Part shown: positions 10,236-20,779 of the stretch, in pieces | Layout: each line of letters starts with the position of its first letter | Numbering within the stretch: the first letter of the stretch is position 1 | From: Siphonodentalium dalli | Lineage: Eukaryota; Mollusca; Scaphopoda; Gadilida; Siphonodentaliidae | Direction: 5' to 3' | DNA: 64,000 nucleotides | Assembly: GCA_032622095.1 (NCBI GenBank) | Contig: CP136061.1 | Coordinates: 254,027,582-254,091,581 of the forward strand | Position numbers and translations under genes: made by a program | Notes under the pieces: generated by a model | Seen by the model: the letters and a program-made list of their open reading frames with translations, nothing else | Database searches by the model: none | What the model was told of the DNA's origin: nothing

Positions 10236-11062
10236 TCAAAGCGTTAACAAGGCTATCCCACGGTGGGGAATCACGCGTTAACAAGGCTATCCCACGGTGG
10301 GGAATCACGCGTTAACAAGGCTATCCCACGGTGGGGAATCACGCGTTAACAAGGCTATCCCACGGTGGGGAATCACGCGTTAACAAGGCTATCCCACGGT
10401 GGGGAATCACGCGTTAACAAGGGTATCCCACGGTGGGGAATCACGCGTTAACAAGGCTATCCCACGGTGGGGAATCACGCGTTAACAAGGCTATCTCACG
10501 GTGGGGAATCAAAGCGTTAACAAGGCTATCCCATGGTGGGGAATCAAAGCGTTAACAAGGCTATCCCACGGTGGGGAATCACGCGTTAACAAGGCTATCC
10601 CACGGTGGGGAATCACGCGTTAACAAGGCTATCCCACGGTGTGGAATCACGCGTTAACAAGGCTATCCCATGGTGGGGAATCACGCGTTAACAAGGCTAT
10701 CCCACGGTGGGGAATCACGCGTTAACAAGGCTATCCCACGGTGGGGAATCACGCGTTAACAAGGCTATCCCACGGTGGGGAATCAAAGCGTTAACAAGGC
10801 TATCCCACGGTGGGGAATCAAAGCGTTAACAAGGCTATCCCACGGTGGGGAATCACGCGTTAACAAGGCTATCCCACGGTGGGGAATCGAAGCGTTAACA
10901 AGGCTATCCCACGGTGGGGAATCAAAGCGTCAACAAGGCTATCCCACGGTGGGGAATCAAAGCGTTAACAAGGCTATCCCACGGTGGGGAATCACGCGTT
11001 AACAATGCTATCCCACGGTGGGGAATCACGCGTTAACAAGGCTATCCCACGGTGGGGAATAA
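10236..11062 (+). repeat. 34/35-bp CpG-rich minisatellite, about 24 units
   Basis: The unit is GCGTTAACAAGGCTATC + CCACGGTGGGGAATCAC or …AATCAAA. Two linker types alternate: CACGCG (34 bp) and CAAAGCG (35 bp). Each unit carries a small inverted repeat CCCAC-g-GTGGG and several CpG sites. Single-base variants include CCCATGG (a CpG to TpG change). The 75-codon frame at 10775-11002 is satellite. Confidence 0.95.
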
Positions 11063-11078
11063 CGTGGTTTCGAGTTGA

Positions 11079-11447
11079 TGAGTACCACGCATTCCCAGTG
11101 CATGATCGCAAACACGACCAGCGAAAGGGAAAAGGGTAATAAACTAGGATATATAACATAATACATAGTACTTTGGCAGCAACAAGCTTAATTATGCTTT
11201 TCTATTTTTCAGTTGTCAGTTGTTCTTTTAACATTCTGACCAAAGTTGTCAGTCAAAGGATTCCGAATTTGGTCAGAATGTTATAGAAAACTACTGGGTA
11301 TTGCGAACGAAATAAGGTATCAACCTGTTTTCCCCCAAATAAACTAGCATATCGTAATGGTCAAAATGCTATGTTTGTGTCAATTCCTGATATATTATGT
11401 TTTGGGCATTTGCGCTCGCCTCGGCCATTTTGAATGCGTGGTACTCA
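11079..11447. mobile_element. Foldback/MITE-like element with TGAGTACCACGCATT ends
   Basis: TGAGTACCACGCATT at 11079 is matched by its inverse AATGCGTGGTACTCA ending at 11447, a 15-bp perfect terminal inverted repeat bounding 369 bp. Inside is a second perfect 16-bp stem (11229-11244 with 11268-11283). No coding frame, so it is a non-autonomous element if mobile. I could not define a target-site duplication. Confidence 0.6.
11229..11283. repeat. 16-bp perfect hairpin stem
   Basis: TAACATTCTGACCAAA (11229-11244) pairs exactly with TTTGGTCAGAATGTTA (11268-11283) across a 23-base loop. Confidence 0.9.
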
Positions 11448-12068
11448 CAAGTTCAATGTTTTATTCACTCAAATCACAGTATGTGACACAACTTCAATCA
11501 TCAGTATACTAATGCTATGAGATTAACTGCATCTTAATAGAGGTGTTAACCTTCCCTAAACCTTATATAACACCACTAATACAATTATGTTGTAAGAGTT
11601 TCCTGAAATTAATGGTATTGATTTTCTAATATTTGTCAAATTGATTGAGAAATTAAAAAGTGACTTGCCAAAACTTTTGCCAAATGAAAATATGTTTTGC
11701 CAAATGTGAATTATTTTTGCCATTGGCAAATTTGGCAAGTGGCAGCGCGAACCCTGGACACAAGAGACAGGTTTATAGTACAGAGTACATGATATGTCAT
11801 TGGTGTAATAATCAAAGTCTCATGACATCGTATTCTGTACGCACATAAATGTGCGAATGGGATGGTGGGGTTGATGGGGTGTCAGCGGTGATCCAAAATA
11901 GTTTCGAAGATTTTTGATGAATCCGCATAGCTTATAGAAGCATACATTGCTTTTTGGGTTAATTATATTTCTGAAATTATGGAATTGTTTTAGTTCTGTC
12001 AAGTGTAAGGGTAAAAATCGTCTTCGGAGTGAGTTAAATTTGTTTCAGTTCATTATGTAGTGATATTC
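11448..12068. other. No gene seen (about 620 bp)
   Basis: AT-rich DNA with repeated 'ttgccaaa' words around 11665-11745. Short frames on both strands overlap each other and show no family features. Confidence 0.5.
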
Positions 12069-12665
12069 GTTGATTGATTGATTGTTTATTTCCAGCCATT
12101 TTGACATGATACAAGGAAAATATAACATATAATGACATGCATAATGTAGAACATTCCCTATTTCGTTCATATCACACAGCATACATTTTCTCATTTGCTA
12201 ATCAATCTTGTATCATGATCCAGTTTATAATGGGAGGTGATGGTTTGAGCATCTGAATTTAGCTAAGATACCTGCTTGTTTTTTGGTGGAGATTGGATAA
12301 ATAAGTTTATTGTGCGAATTTGTATTTTATGATCCGAAAAGTTCGACACTTATCCATGGAGTTAATCTCATTTCAAAGTCCACTTGTTTTGAAATTTATT
12401 TTCCAGAGTTTGTCGTGTGATATTTTTAACCGACTTAGGGTTAATTTCGTGTATAAACTGGTTTTCCCAGATATCGGGCAGTTCCAATTCTCTTAGTAAC
12501 GCTTGGATGTAAACAATCCAGGGATGAGTGTATGTTCCACTCTCAGATCGACTTTTGGAGTAAATAATTATACAGCAGTTTGTTAATTTTTTGTTTGTCT
12601 GACATAACCACATTAGCCCAGTATGTTAACATTCTACATTTTATGTCAATAATTAAAGGATATAT
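12069..12665 (-). mobile_element. 3' remnant of a non-LTR retrotransposon (LINE)
   Basis: On the minus strand, 12613-12368 reads PWIVYIQALLRELELPDIWE…NQFIHEIN and further on TLENKFQNKWTLK. This matches my memory of the region after the reverse transcriptase in mollusc LINE proteins (W…LL..L.L.D.W..Q…F…W). After stops and frame changes come CRTFRIIKYKF (near 12348) and AKFRCSNHHLPL (12263-12228). The last is a motif I recognise as the C-terminal end of these proteins. The copy then runs into a 3' tail with AATAAA and a short (ATCA)n run at 12083-12070. At least two frame changes show that it is dead. The 5' part, including the polymerase, is missing, as in ordinary 5'-truncated insertions. Confidence 0.6.
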
Positions 12666-13217
12666 CCCTGTATCTCTGTATACAAACCTCGAAAGCACGC
12701 GATTCCCCACCTGTATCCGTTGAGTTATAAGCCGAACACTAGATTGTGGTATTATATATAATTGAGGTCAACTTTCAGTTCATATGCATTTCATAGCGAG
12801 TTGATATTACGCTATCATTAAATTAACAAGAATGCAAGAGAGCAAACAACATCTACTTATCTTAAAGAAGAAAGAAAATAACTGCACATAGAGTAATCAC
12901 TTGGTTGAAGTGGTGTAGTGAAGAGTTCATGAGAGGCAGGGCTGTTGTAACAAACACGAGAGCGCATTGTGCCCGAGTGTTTAACTTTGATAAATTGATT
13001 ATGCCTTATATAGCTGCAGATCAACACAGAACATAAGTGCATTATATAGTTCATGAACAAAACATATTTACATGTATATAATATAAATATTTTACGAGCA
13101 GTGACCCCCGGTTAGCCTATATTCTATTATCATTTTATCTTATCCCTTTTGGTAACTTTTGGTTTGTTTTCGCCCTGCAGACGTGAATCCTCAATATACA
13201 TCTGAAATGAGCTGCAT
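12666..13217. other. No gene seen (about 550 bp)
   Basis: AT-rich single-copy-looking DNA. A 67-codon minus frame at 12857-13060 lacks any recognisable feature. Confidence 0.5.
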
Positions 13218-14025
13218 CGAGGTTTCAAAGGGAGCTGCGCCACACTCAATGAAAGTGTAAATTACATTGTAGCTCAACTTGGAAATGGGACCGTGCCATA
13301 TATTACAGTCCATGGCACGATAGGGAACTCGGACAGCGTATATGATATAGAGATATAGATGAAACCCCGAAGCTGCATAACTAGTTTGGGATTAATCGGA
13401 TGAAAAAGTTTGACCGTAGGGAGTACCAAAGGATGCAGAAATATACAATCTGATACGCCTCCCATCTAGAAGTCATCGCCAAGATCAAAATGAAGTTTGG
13501 TTGTTATGGTCGGAAGAGGGAGTTGGGTGCGCAGAAGGATTTATTCATTCAAAGAGTAAAATCAAAGATGGTCGCTGGCAGCCATGTTTAAAAAAAAAAA
13601 ATGGTAAGAAGCCATCTAGAGGTCACCCGAGGATCCATAAGAAGTTTGGTGATCAGATGAGGCATGTACTCTGTGTCATGAGCTAATTAAAGGATTTAAT
13701 GATGCAAAGAGTAAAATCCAAGATGGCTGCTGGCGGCCATGTTTTTCAACGAAAATCGTTCAAATTGATAGCTCCCATCTGGAGGTTATCCTGAGTAAGC
13801 CTATTAAGTTTTAAAACACTCTATCCTGGTGGCCATGTTCTTTAACGAATTTCGGCGAAAAGGAGGCTCTAGAGTTCACACTGAAGATCCATATATGCAG
13901 TTTGGTGTCGATCGGATGAGAGATGTGACCTGTAGGGTATGTTAACGGAAATTGTTGACGGACGCACGGATGGGCGGACGGTATGATGCTCGGACGACGG
14001 ACGCCAACCCATGGCAATCGCTTAA
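13218..14025 (+). repeat. Dispersed repeat with 'ccaagatggctgctggcggc' sub-units
   Basis: This copy shares its plan with 17300-18062. It opens with TAGCTCAACTTGGAAA, then carries repeated sub-units containing AGAGTAAAATC.AAGATGGCTGC and GGCGGCCATGTTTT, and closes with a GGACGGACG-rich stretch (13958-14005). Frames within it are not conserved between the two copies, so it is non-coding. Confidence 0.7.
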
Positions 14026-15171
14026 ATCGTTTCTCATGGTTTCTGACTCGGATTAATTATTCCACGTCACTCAGGGGGGGGGGGGGGGTTGGAAAAAAAT
14101 TCCAGGCACGTATGATCTTTTTAATTTTTTCCGGCCTCGGGGGACCCACCCACCCAATTTCTTCCGTTTCCGGCCTTTTTTTCCAAGCAATTTTGGACAC
14201 CCACACTTTTTTTTTCCGTTTCAGGAATTTTTTTCCGGTCAGTTTTGGACACCCACCCCTCCTAAATTTGATAAAATTATCAATTGACCAACCAAATAGT
14301 TGATTATCCCTGATTATCCTGCATTATCATAGTTTATTGCGCGAGAATTTATTAGAACGGTGCCTAATGAAGATAACGATACTATTTGAATTTATCATAT
14401 AAGTGTCATTAATCAAGAAATATGTCATCATAATCACATTTCTAGGGATAGGCAGAGTGCCAAAGTTTTTATTAACATTCATTTTCATAATATATGGTCA
14501 CATGATCTAGTCACATAATCACATTTGAGTATTCTACAGACAACATGGTACAACACATTTCAGATTATTTGATATTTTGATATTTGCTATGTGATATATT
14601 GCTTGAACCAAATTGTTTATCAAAACATGTGCAAATACAACTGTTCATCCCAGTTTGAAGAATAATGCTAATACCAAACATAACCATGATATACCCGCAT
14701 GACACTTCTTGGGGCATCTCAGAAACCAGAACTGAGGAAACATGTTATAACGTGTAATGGCAGGCTGGTAGCCACTGCCTGAAGTAATAGGCTTCGTAAT
14801 ATTAAATTGGAAATGACATATGGATGGATAGCCCAATCTCACTTCTTTTTTGCTCACGATATCAGTGACGATAAAATTTGGTTACTGTGATTAACATACA
14901 AGCTGATCCACATTAACTTGGAAAACAATTTGAAATTGTTCATGCTGGCCCGTATTCCATATATTATATCTTTATTTCCATGTCACATTTGGTCAAGTGT
15001 GCTTTCATTTTATTGCTTATTTCCAGCTGAGTTCTGCATAGTTTCTCCACCGAGACTTATTAGTGGCCCAGTAAAAAGTCAACGCACCGACGGTCTCGAA
15101 CCAAATTGCGTATGAAGATGGATAACTCTAAAATCAAGAGGCTTTGTGTTTATAAAAATAAGGCCAATTTC
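14026..15171. other. No gene seen; G15 run and short TTTTCC repeats
   Basis: A run of 15 G (14074-14088) is followed by a twice-repeated ~50-bp phrase (CCGTTTC…TTTTTTTTCC…TTTTGGACACCCAC) to about 14255. The remaining ~900 bp is AT-rich without a credible exon. Confidence 0.6.
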
Positions 15172-15271
15172 GTCGAACAACATGTTGATAAATAACACGT
15201 TTCGTGCAATTTTATACTATAGTAGTTGACAGTGATCAACAATATTTTTGGGCAATTAATCGATTCTGATA
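15172..15271 (+). repeat. Dispersed repeat segment, partner of 18405-18502
   Basis: AACATGTTGATA.ATAA…TTTTATACTA…TTGACAGTG…CAATATTTTT…GATTCTGATAACT is shared with 18405-18502 in the same orientation. The two loci diverge after GATAACT. It is non-coding. Confidence 0.65.
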
Positions 15272-15442
15272 ACTCGTCGCCATCCATATCGCCATTTTAT
15301 TTTCTACACTTGTTCAATCGGCAGTTGAGAAGACCGATGTTCTGCAACTAATAGTATGTAGGAACACATGCAATTTTTTCAGAACACCGGCTACCTTCAC
15401 ACGATGCTTAGAAACAAAATGGCGACATGGATGGCGACGAGT
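15272..15442. mobile_element. 171-bp foldback with ACTCGTCGCCATCCAT arms
   Basis: ACTCGTCGCCATCCATATCG… at the left is matched by …CGACATGGATGGCGACGAGT at the right. The arms are about 35 bp with a few mismatches (they continue through GCCATTTT and TTTCTA). There is no coding capacity. It lies directly after the shared dispersed segment, where the related locus at 18.5 kb lacks it, so it may be an insertion. Confidence 0.6.
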
Positions 15443-16720
15443 CACTCGTCGCTAATGGTGAAAATTGGTTCAAACTCCATTAATTTGGCGTCCGAAATGA
15501 TTTTATCGCTGCTGAGTTATAGCTGAGTATGTTATTTATAGGAAACAGGCGACATATGCCCGGTATTTTGTGTTTAGTGCTTTTATTTGAGATATGTTTG
15601 TCCGGCCATTTTTTTATATTTTCATAACTTGAGATACATTATTAGGATACCGATTTATAAATTCGATTAAAACCTTATATTTGGGACTTTATGTCCAGTT
15701 ACTATGGTCTAATAAAAGATTCATGCCCCCCCCCCCCCCATGTGGATATATCGTATATCCGCATGCCTGTGACATGCATATGACTTTATGTATATAGCCT
15801 TTTCCCCATACACCGATTTACACTGGTCATGTTAGCTTTCTTCATTTGATGCATGCATTTGTTATTAGATATAACCATTGCATAATGTCATATTTCACGT
15901 TTTCCATTCCTATATATGACTTGTTTGTTAATATATAGTGTAAGCCACTCTTCGTAGTTGGAGGTTAATACAAACACACATTTATGACCACCGCTTCACT
16001 TCTGTGTCGTGGAATTGGACCGCTGCTTTTCCACACCTTCAGTCTGCGATATATGTTTGGTTCTTATTAATATTACCAGGTGTGAAATGTTTTAAATAAC
16101 CATGCGGATGAAATGCCAATCACATAAGCTTAACGAAAAGCACCAGAAATCTCAGAAAATCACTCAACATTTGCCAAATGAAACTAATTTTTAAAAACAA
16201 GTTCAGTATCCATATTCACAGGTTGCCCGCATCACCAGTATAATGGAATAAATATGCGACAAAGATGTGCATGTACATCAGGGCATTCTCTAACGCGGTG
16301 ACTTGATGGCCAAATGGCCGTCCGTGCAGTCCCTGTTATAGTATATATATCACAGGAAACCGCTATAATATCATTGAAAAATCCATTCGATATTTTCTTA
16401 TCTCTCACTGGCTTACCGGGATGCTTGACATCGCGCCAAGTACATTACCGCGCAGATTAATACTTTATAGAAAAGCCGCGATTGACACCAATACCAGACA
16501 TTACAAAATGATTGCTTTGTTCATTAAAGTTCGAGTATTGTCCAACATAGTTGCACTAACGAAGGACTATATGTTTCGTCGTATACGGTTGTGAAGTGTC
16601 TCAGCCGACGCCTGCGTGTAGGCGTTTTACATGCATTTTCAGCTTCTTTTAAAGATTCGATTTGTTAAAAAGGCATAAAGCTCTAGTTTTTTCATGTGAT
16701 ATAAATATACAAGATCTTCA
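15443..16720. other. No gene seen (about 1.3 kb)
   Basis: AT-rich DNA with a C14 run at 15726-15739. No long frame, no family motif. Confidence 0.55.
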
Positions 16721-16851
16721 ACGAGTTATGTTGGGATATAAGATTTTATGAAACTCGTTTGATAAATTTGATACACAACTCGTCTACGACTCGTTGTGAA
16801 TCAAATTTATCAAACTCGTTTCATAAAATCTTATATCCCAACATAACTCGT
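16721..16851. repeat. 131-bp near-perfect palindrome
   Basis: Two ~62-bp arms starting ACGAGTTATGTTGGGATATA and ending in its inverse differ at only a few bases. The main difference is AAACTCGTTT against AAACGAGTTT, a short internal word that is itself flipped. The loop is only about 7 bases (near 16783-16789). Confidence 0.9.
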
Positions 16852-17299
16852 TCGAGATCCTCTCGATATTATATAACTTTCCATTTTTAGTCTGTTTTCT
16901 AATTAAAAATAATAAACAGAATATTGAAGAACACTGTGGCAGAATATACCTGCGCTCTTTGCGGTTGGAGAAACCAGAAATAAAAAGCCGTGAAAACAAG
17001 TTCACATGGCACTATATGACATCGTTATCCGTGGAATGAGAATGTCACACATTTGCTGTCATTTCATACGGTGGTGACACACAATTTGGAGTTAATACAC
17101 AATTTGGTTTCTATGGATGTTTGATCCCAAGCGGTCCACAATAATATGTTTAAACTAAATTAATATTATGTCACATCTATTCATTAATTGACCCAGTTCT
17201 CACAGTCATTGACGTCATACCAGCTAATGTATCCCCATTACACACAGTCGTCCCGCAATCACGTTTGTACCACACCAGTCCACGACAACCAACAACGAA
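16852..17299. other. No gene seen (about 450 bp)
   Basis: AT-rich single-copy-looking stretch. The 73-codon minus frame at 16784-17005 partly reads through the palindrome and is not a gene. Confidence 0.5.
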
Positions 17300-18062
17300 A
17301 GTGTCAATGACACTATAGCTCAATTTGGAAAGTGAAAACATTCATATGTTACAGTCAATGGAGCGATTAGGAATGCGGAAAGTTGAAAGGTCTAAGTAAT
17401 ACTAGATTATCAACTTGAAGAGATATAGATAAAGCAAAATCCAAGATGGTTGCTGGCGGCTATGTTTTCCGATGAAATTCAAAAACATTTGATTGCTTCC
17501 ATCTAGTAGATCGATATCAAGATTAATATGAAGTTTGGTGATGAGGGAAGTGGACTGTAGGGTGTGCCAAAGGGTTTAGTCATGCAAAGAGTAAAATCCA
17601 AGATGGCTGCCAGCGGAGATGTTTTATGGCCGAATAACCCCAAAATGACTCGTTCTCATCTACATGTCAATGTTAACATCCATGACAATTTCACGATGAT
17701 CCGACCAAAGGTACGACCTGTAGCCCGTGCCAAAGGATTTAGTCATGCAAAGAGTATACTCCAAGATGGCCGATAGCGGCCATGTTTTTATCCGAATGAC
17801 CCCAAAATGACTCGTTCCCATCTACATGTCAATATCGAAATCCAAGATTGCTGCTGGCGGCCATGTTTTTTTTTTGCCGAATGACCCCAAAATGACATGT
17901 TCCCATCAACATGTCAATGTCAACAGCCGTGACAAATTTCATAATTATCCGACCAAAGGTATGACCTGTAGCCCGTGCTAGTGGAGATAGTTGACGGACG
18001 TCTCCACACACGCATACCAAGCCTTGTCAATAGCTCAAACTTTACAAGTAAAGTTGAGCTAA
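17300..18062 (+). repeat. Dispersed repeat, second copy, with TAGCTCAA…TTGAGCTA ends
   Basis: Same family as 13218-14025. Sub-units with CAAGATGG(C/T)TGC recur at 17442, 17600, 17760 and 17842, alternating with GACCCCAAAATGAC and ATGTCAATGT phrases. The left end TATAGCTCAATTTGG and the right end AAAGTTGAGCTAAAA form short inverted termini, suggesting a complete unit. A similar terminus (GTAAAGTTGAGCTACAA) stands alone near 20010-20027. Confidence 0.7.
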
Positions 18063-18404
18063 AAATTACCCCATGCACGTTCACTTACTGAGCTTGTTAT
18101 TATGTCAGTATGTCCCAGAAAGTCCATATACCTATCTACCCATCAAGGATGAACAATCATACAATAATAAAGGGAATGTGTATATCTTTCAATATTCATA
18201 CAATTTAAGGTACATAACCCGATTTAACGTCACTAAATTACTATTTCTTCCACTTCGGGGGTAAAAATTATTAGATATGAGTCGAGGAACCCACCCATCA
18301 AATCCTAGAATTATCAGATTTCGAGTTTTTCACCACCTCGAATATTTGGCGCCTGGCAATATTCGACGAATGCCGACCGACATACTCTCGATATCAATTT
18401 GCGT
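18063..18404. other. No gene seen
   Basis: Short AT-rich stretch. A 63-codon plus frame at 18073-18264 has no features. Confidence 0.5.
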
Positions 18405-18502
18405 TGAAAAACATGTTGATACATAATACCTAGGGCAGTTTTATACTACAATTGACAGTGGTTAGCAATATTTTTTTGTCAATTAATTGATTCTGATAAC
18501 TG
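18405..18502 (+). repeat. Dispersed repeat segment, partner of 15172-15271
   Basis: Same-orientation relative of the 15.2-kb segment, ending in GATTCTGATAACT where the two loci diverge. Confidence 0.65.
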
Positions 18503-18674
18503 AAGCGGCATTTCAAGAAATTAAGTTGTTGTTAGAAATCTAATGATATGGGGACCATCGAATCGGATTGTGTACCGTTAAAATACTGTCATTACAGGGA
18601 TAACTGAAGGTCAACGCAACATACCTGAAGGTCAAACACAACAGTGGTAACCTGTGAGACAAGTCAAGGTGTAA

Positions 18675-18767
18675 GCAGAATGAGGTCCCCAGAGGCTGAA
18701 TTTGGTGATGCTAGCCCGCTATGCGGGGTAGCATCACTAAATTCACCCTCTGGGGACCTCATTCTGC
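18675..18767. mobile_element. 93-bp foldback, GCAGAATGAGG family, copy 1
   Basis: GCAGAATGAGGTCCCCAGAG… reads back as …CTCTGGGGACCTCATTCTGC. The arms extend through TGAATTT.GTGATGCTA to a small loop CCCGC-tat-GCGGG. A second copy is at 36566-36656, so it is a dispersed palindrome rather than a chance one. It has no coding capacity. Confidence 0.85.
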
Positions 18768-19007
18768 GATATAAATGTGTATACAATACACTTTACAATA
18801 AACCGAGTGAAGGAATGTGAAACGTCAATGCATCCCCCATTGTTAACAAGTTAAAGCGAAAATGTTGCTTATAATGGCTGGGACCCATCCCACTGGTATC
18901 AAATGTACGCAAGATATATAAAGGCATGTCCATACGTTAGCTGTTGAATGTCATTTAAAACTTCCATGCATGACTGGATCGAACTTCCTGAATTTTTACA
19001 AAAACCC
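18768..19007. other. Spacer, nothing seen
   Basis: Short AT-rich DNA without features. Confidence 0.4.
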
Positions 19008-19372
19008 TGTGCCAATGCATTCTCTTATATATGCGAGTCGACCATATAATTGTTGAAAAATGTAAGAAAAATAATGATAAAACATTGTTAAAGAATATAA
19101 GAAATAACGATATAAAATGATAAAAATTGTTGAAGAATGTAAGAAAAAATGATGAAAATGATAAAATTGTTAAATAATATAAGAAAAAATGATAAAAATT
19201 GCTATAAAATATAAGAAAAAATTATAAATAAAATGATAAAAAATTGTTTAAGAATGTAAGCAAAAATGTAAAAAAAAAACAATGATAAAAATTGTTAAAG
19301 AATGTAAGAAAAATTGATAAAAAATATTACAAACAATTGTTAGGCCAATGCATTCTCTAATATATGCGAGTC
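19008..19372 (+). mobile_element. Degenerate palindromic element with expanded AT-rich spacer
   Basis: It begins CCCTGTGCCAATGCATT…GCGAGTCGACC and ends GGCCAATGCATTCTC…GCGAGTC, so only one half of each palindrome remains. Between them, the ~32-40-bp spacer phrase 'ttgttaaagaatgtaagaaa…gataaaa', present about once in other copies, is repeated roughly eight times (19040-19340). Confidence 0.75.
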
Positions 19373-19845
19373 TCCCAATTCAAACTTGACCTTTCGTGTC
19401 ATGTGTTTAATCCACATTCTAAATTTGAAAGCTATCTGATAATCAAGTTATCGTTCGGACAAGAAAATAATCATCAAATTCTAAGTCATATATAAGGCGC
19501 ATAATGAAAACTTTTATTCTGGGAACAATCATTGAATCAAACTGCTTCCAGCTGTTTATGTTGTTAACATATTTGATTAGATACCAAAATAATAATTGGC
19601 AAAATTTAAGTCGTAAAGGGGCATATCTCCGTCAGAAATTGTTGCATCGCATCCAAATTCGAACTTCATCGAGACTTTCTAATATGAAGGCCACATACCA
19701 AATGTCGTCAAATTCTGTCGAATATTATTCATGTTATCATCCGGACACCAAATGTTTTGGATGGACGGACTGACGGACACGCAGACGTGCGGACATACAC
19801 CGCTCATTCTATTGTCTCCCGAAAAATATTTTCGGGCGACAACAA
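19373..19845 (+). repeat. GGAC-tailed dispersed repeat with terminal hairpin
   Basis: It contains 'aaaggggcatatctccg', 'aaattcgaactt' and 'gttatcatccggac' phrases shared with 28200-29152, a GGACGGACTGACGGAC tail (19762-19778) and a closing hairpin TTGTCTCCCGAAAA/TTTTCGGGCGACAA at 19812-19842. The 89-codon plus frame at 19504 is within the repeat. Confidence 0.65.
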
Positions 19846-20085
19846 AAACGTCAGTCAACATCAGGAAAAATGTAGAAACATATATGAACTTTTTTCTTAT
19901 TTTTATCATTGATAGTTCTTATCTCTTCTATAGGAATTGGATTCTCCCACCAAGTTAAAACCATGTACCTGTGTACATCGGAATGGTCTATTGTTGATTT
20001 GGAGGGATGTAAAGTTGAGCTACAAATGACTGTCGCTGTAACAGTATATGTTTACATAATAATGGCTTTAGCATGTGACATTTCA
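19846..20085. other. Spacer, nothing firm
   Basis: Contains an isolated GTAAAGTTGAGCTAC word like the terminus of the 17.3-18.1-kb repeat. No gene. Confidence 0.4.
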
Positions 20086-20483
20086 TTAACCCTTTACCCA
20101 ACAAACCGGCCAAAAACGGCCAAATAAAGCTGCAACAGCCTAAATTATCTTGGGTCTGTCTCAATAAAACCATACAAATATGGATATCATTGGAACCGGC
20201 TCATTGACCACATTGTGATGGTTACAGTTATGCCCTGTGCCAATGCATCCTCTTATATATGCGAGTCGACCATAGGTCGCCTCGCATATATAAGAGAATG
20301 CATTGGCCTAAAAAAATCTTTTTTTAACACTTTTTACCATTTTTCTTACATTCTTTAACAATTTTATAATTTTTAATGTGTTAAGCCAATGCATTCTCTT
20401 ATATATGCGAGGCGACCTATGGTCGACTCGCATATATAAGAGAATGCATTGGCACAGGGCCGTTCTGTTGGGTAAAGGGTTAA
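20086..20483 (+). mobile_element. TTAA-flanked double-palindrome element, intact copy
   Basis: 398 bp from TTAACCCTTTACCCAACA to the inverse TGTTGGGTAAAGGGTTAA-type end (GTTGGGTAAAGGGTTAA). Order: TIR, ~150-bp unique long arm (with CGGCCAAATAAAGC and CATACAAATATGG), CCCTGTGCC, palindrome 1, AT-rich spacer with TTCTTTAACAATTTTATAA, palindrome 2, CACAGGGCC, TIR. Each palindrome has ~26-bp arms starting CCAATGCATTCTCTTATA around a GACC-ata-GGTC centre. The ends fit the piggyBac superfamily (TTAA target site). There is no transposase, so it is non-autonomous. Short frames such as 20308-20682 read through the palindromes and are not genes. Confidence 0.8.
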
Positions 20484-20779
20484 TGGAGAATATTTGTGGC
20501 GCGAGTGTGATCGCCAGTGAAAGCTGGGTAATATACACTCTTGTTGTCTGAAAAGATCGGTATATTGAATTTGTGATCGGCGCATTGCGATAATAAGTAA
20601 CCCCACCCATCCGACTTTCAGCACTATATTTCCGTTGGACATGCATGCACGTGCATGTGTCATTCAATTCGGGCACGCCCATTTAAAGCATTGATGCGAA
20701 AACGAAAATGAAAATGAAAGTAGGATGGATTTACACTGAACTCATTGAACATATTTATTTATTTTGTGACTCGAAACAC
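20484..20779. other. Spacer, nothing seen
   Basis: Single-copy-looking DNA without a supported feature. Confidence 0.4.

Noticed and set aside
10236-11062. CRISPR-like or coding repeat (frame at 10775-11002)
   Set aside because: Head-to-tail 34/35-bp minisatellite without spacers; the mixture of 34- and 35-bp units breaks any frame.
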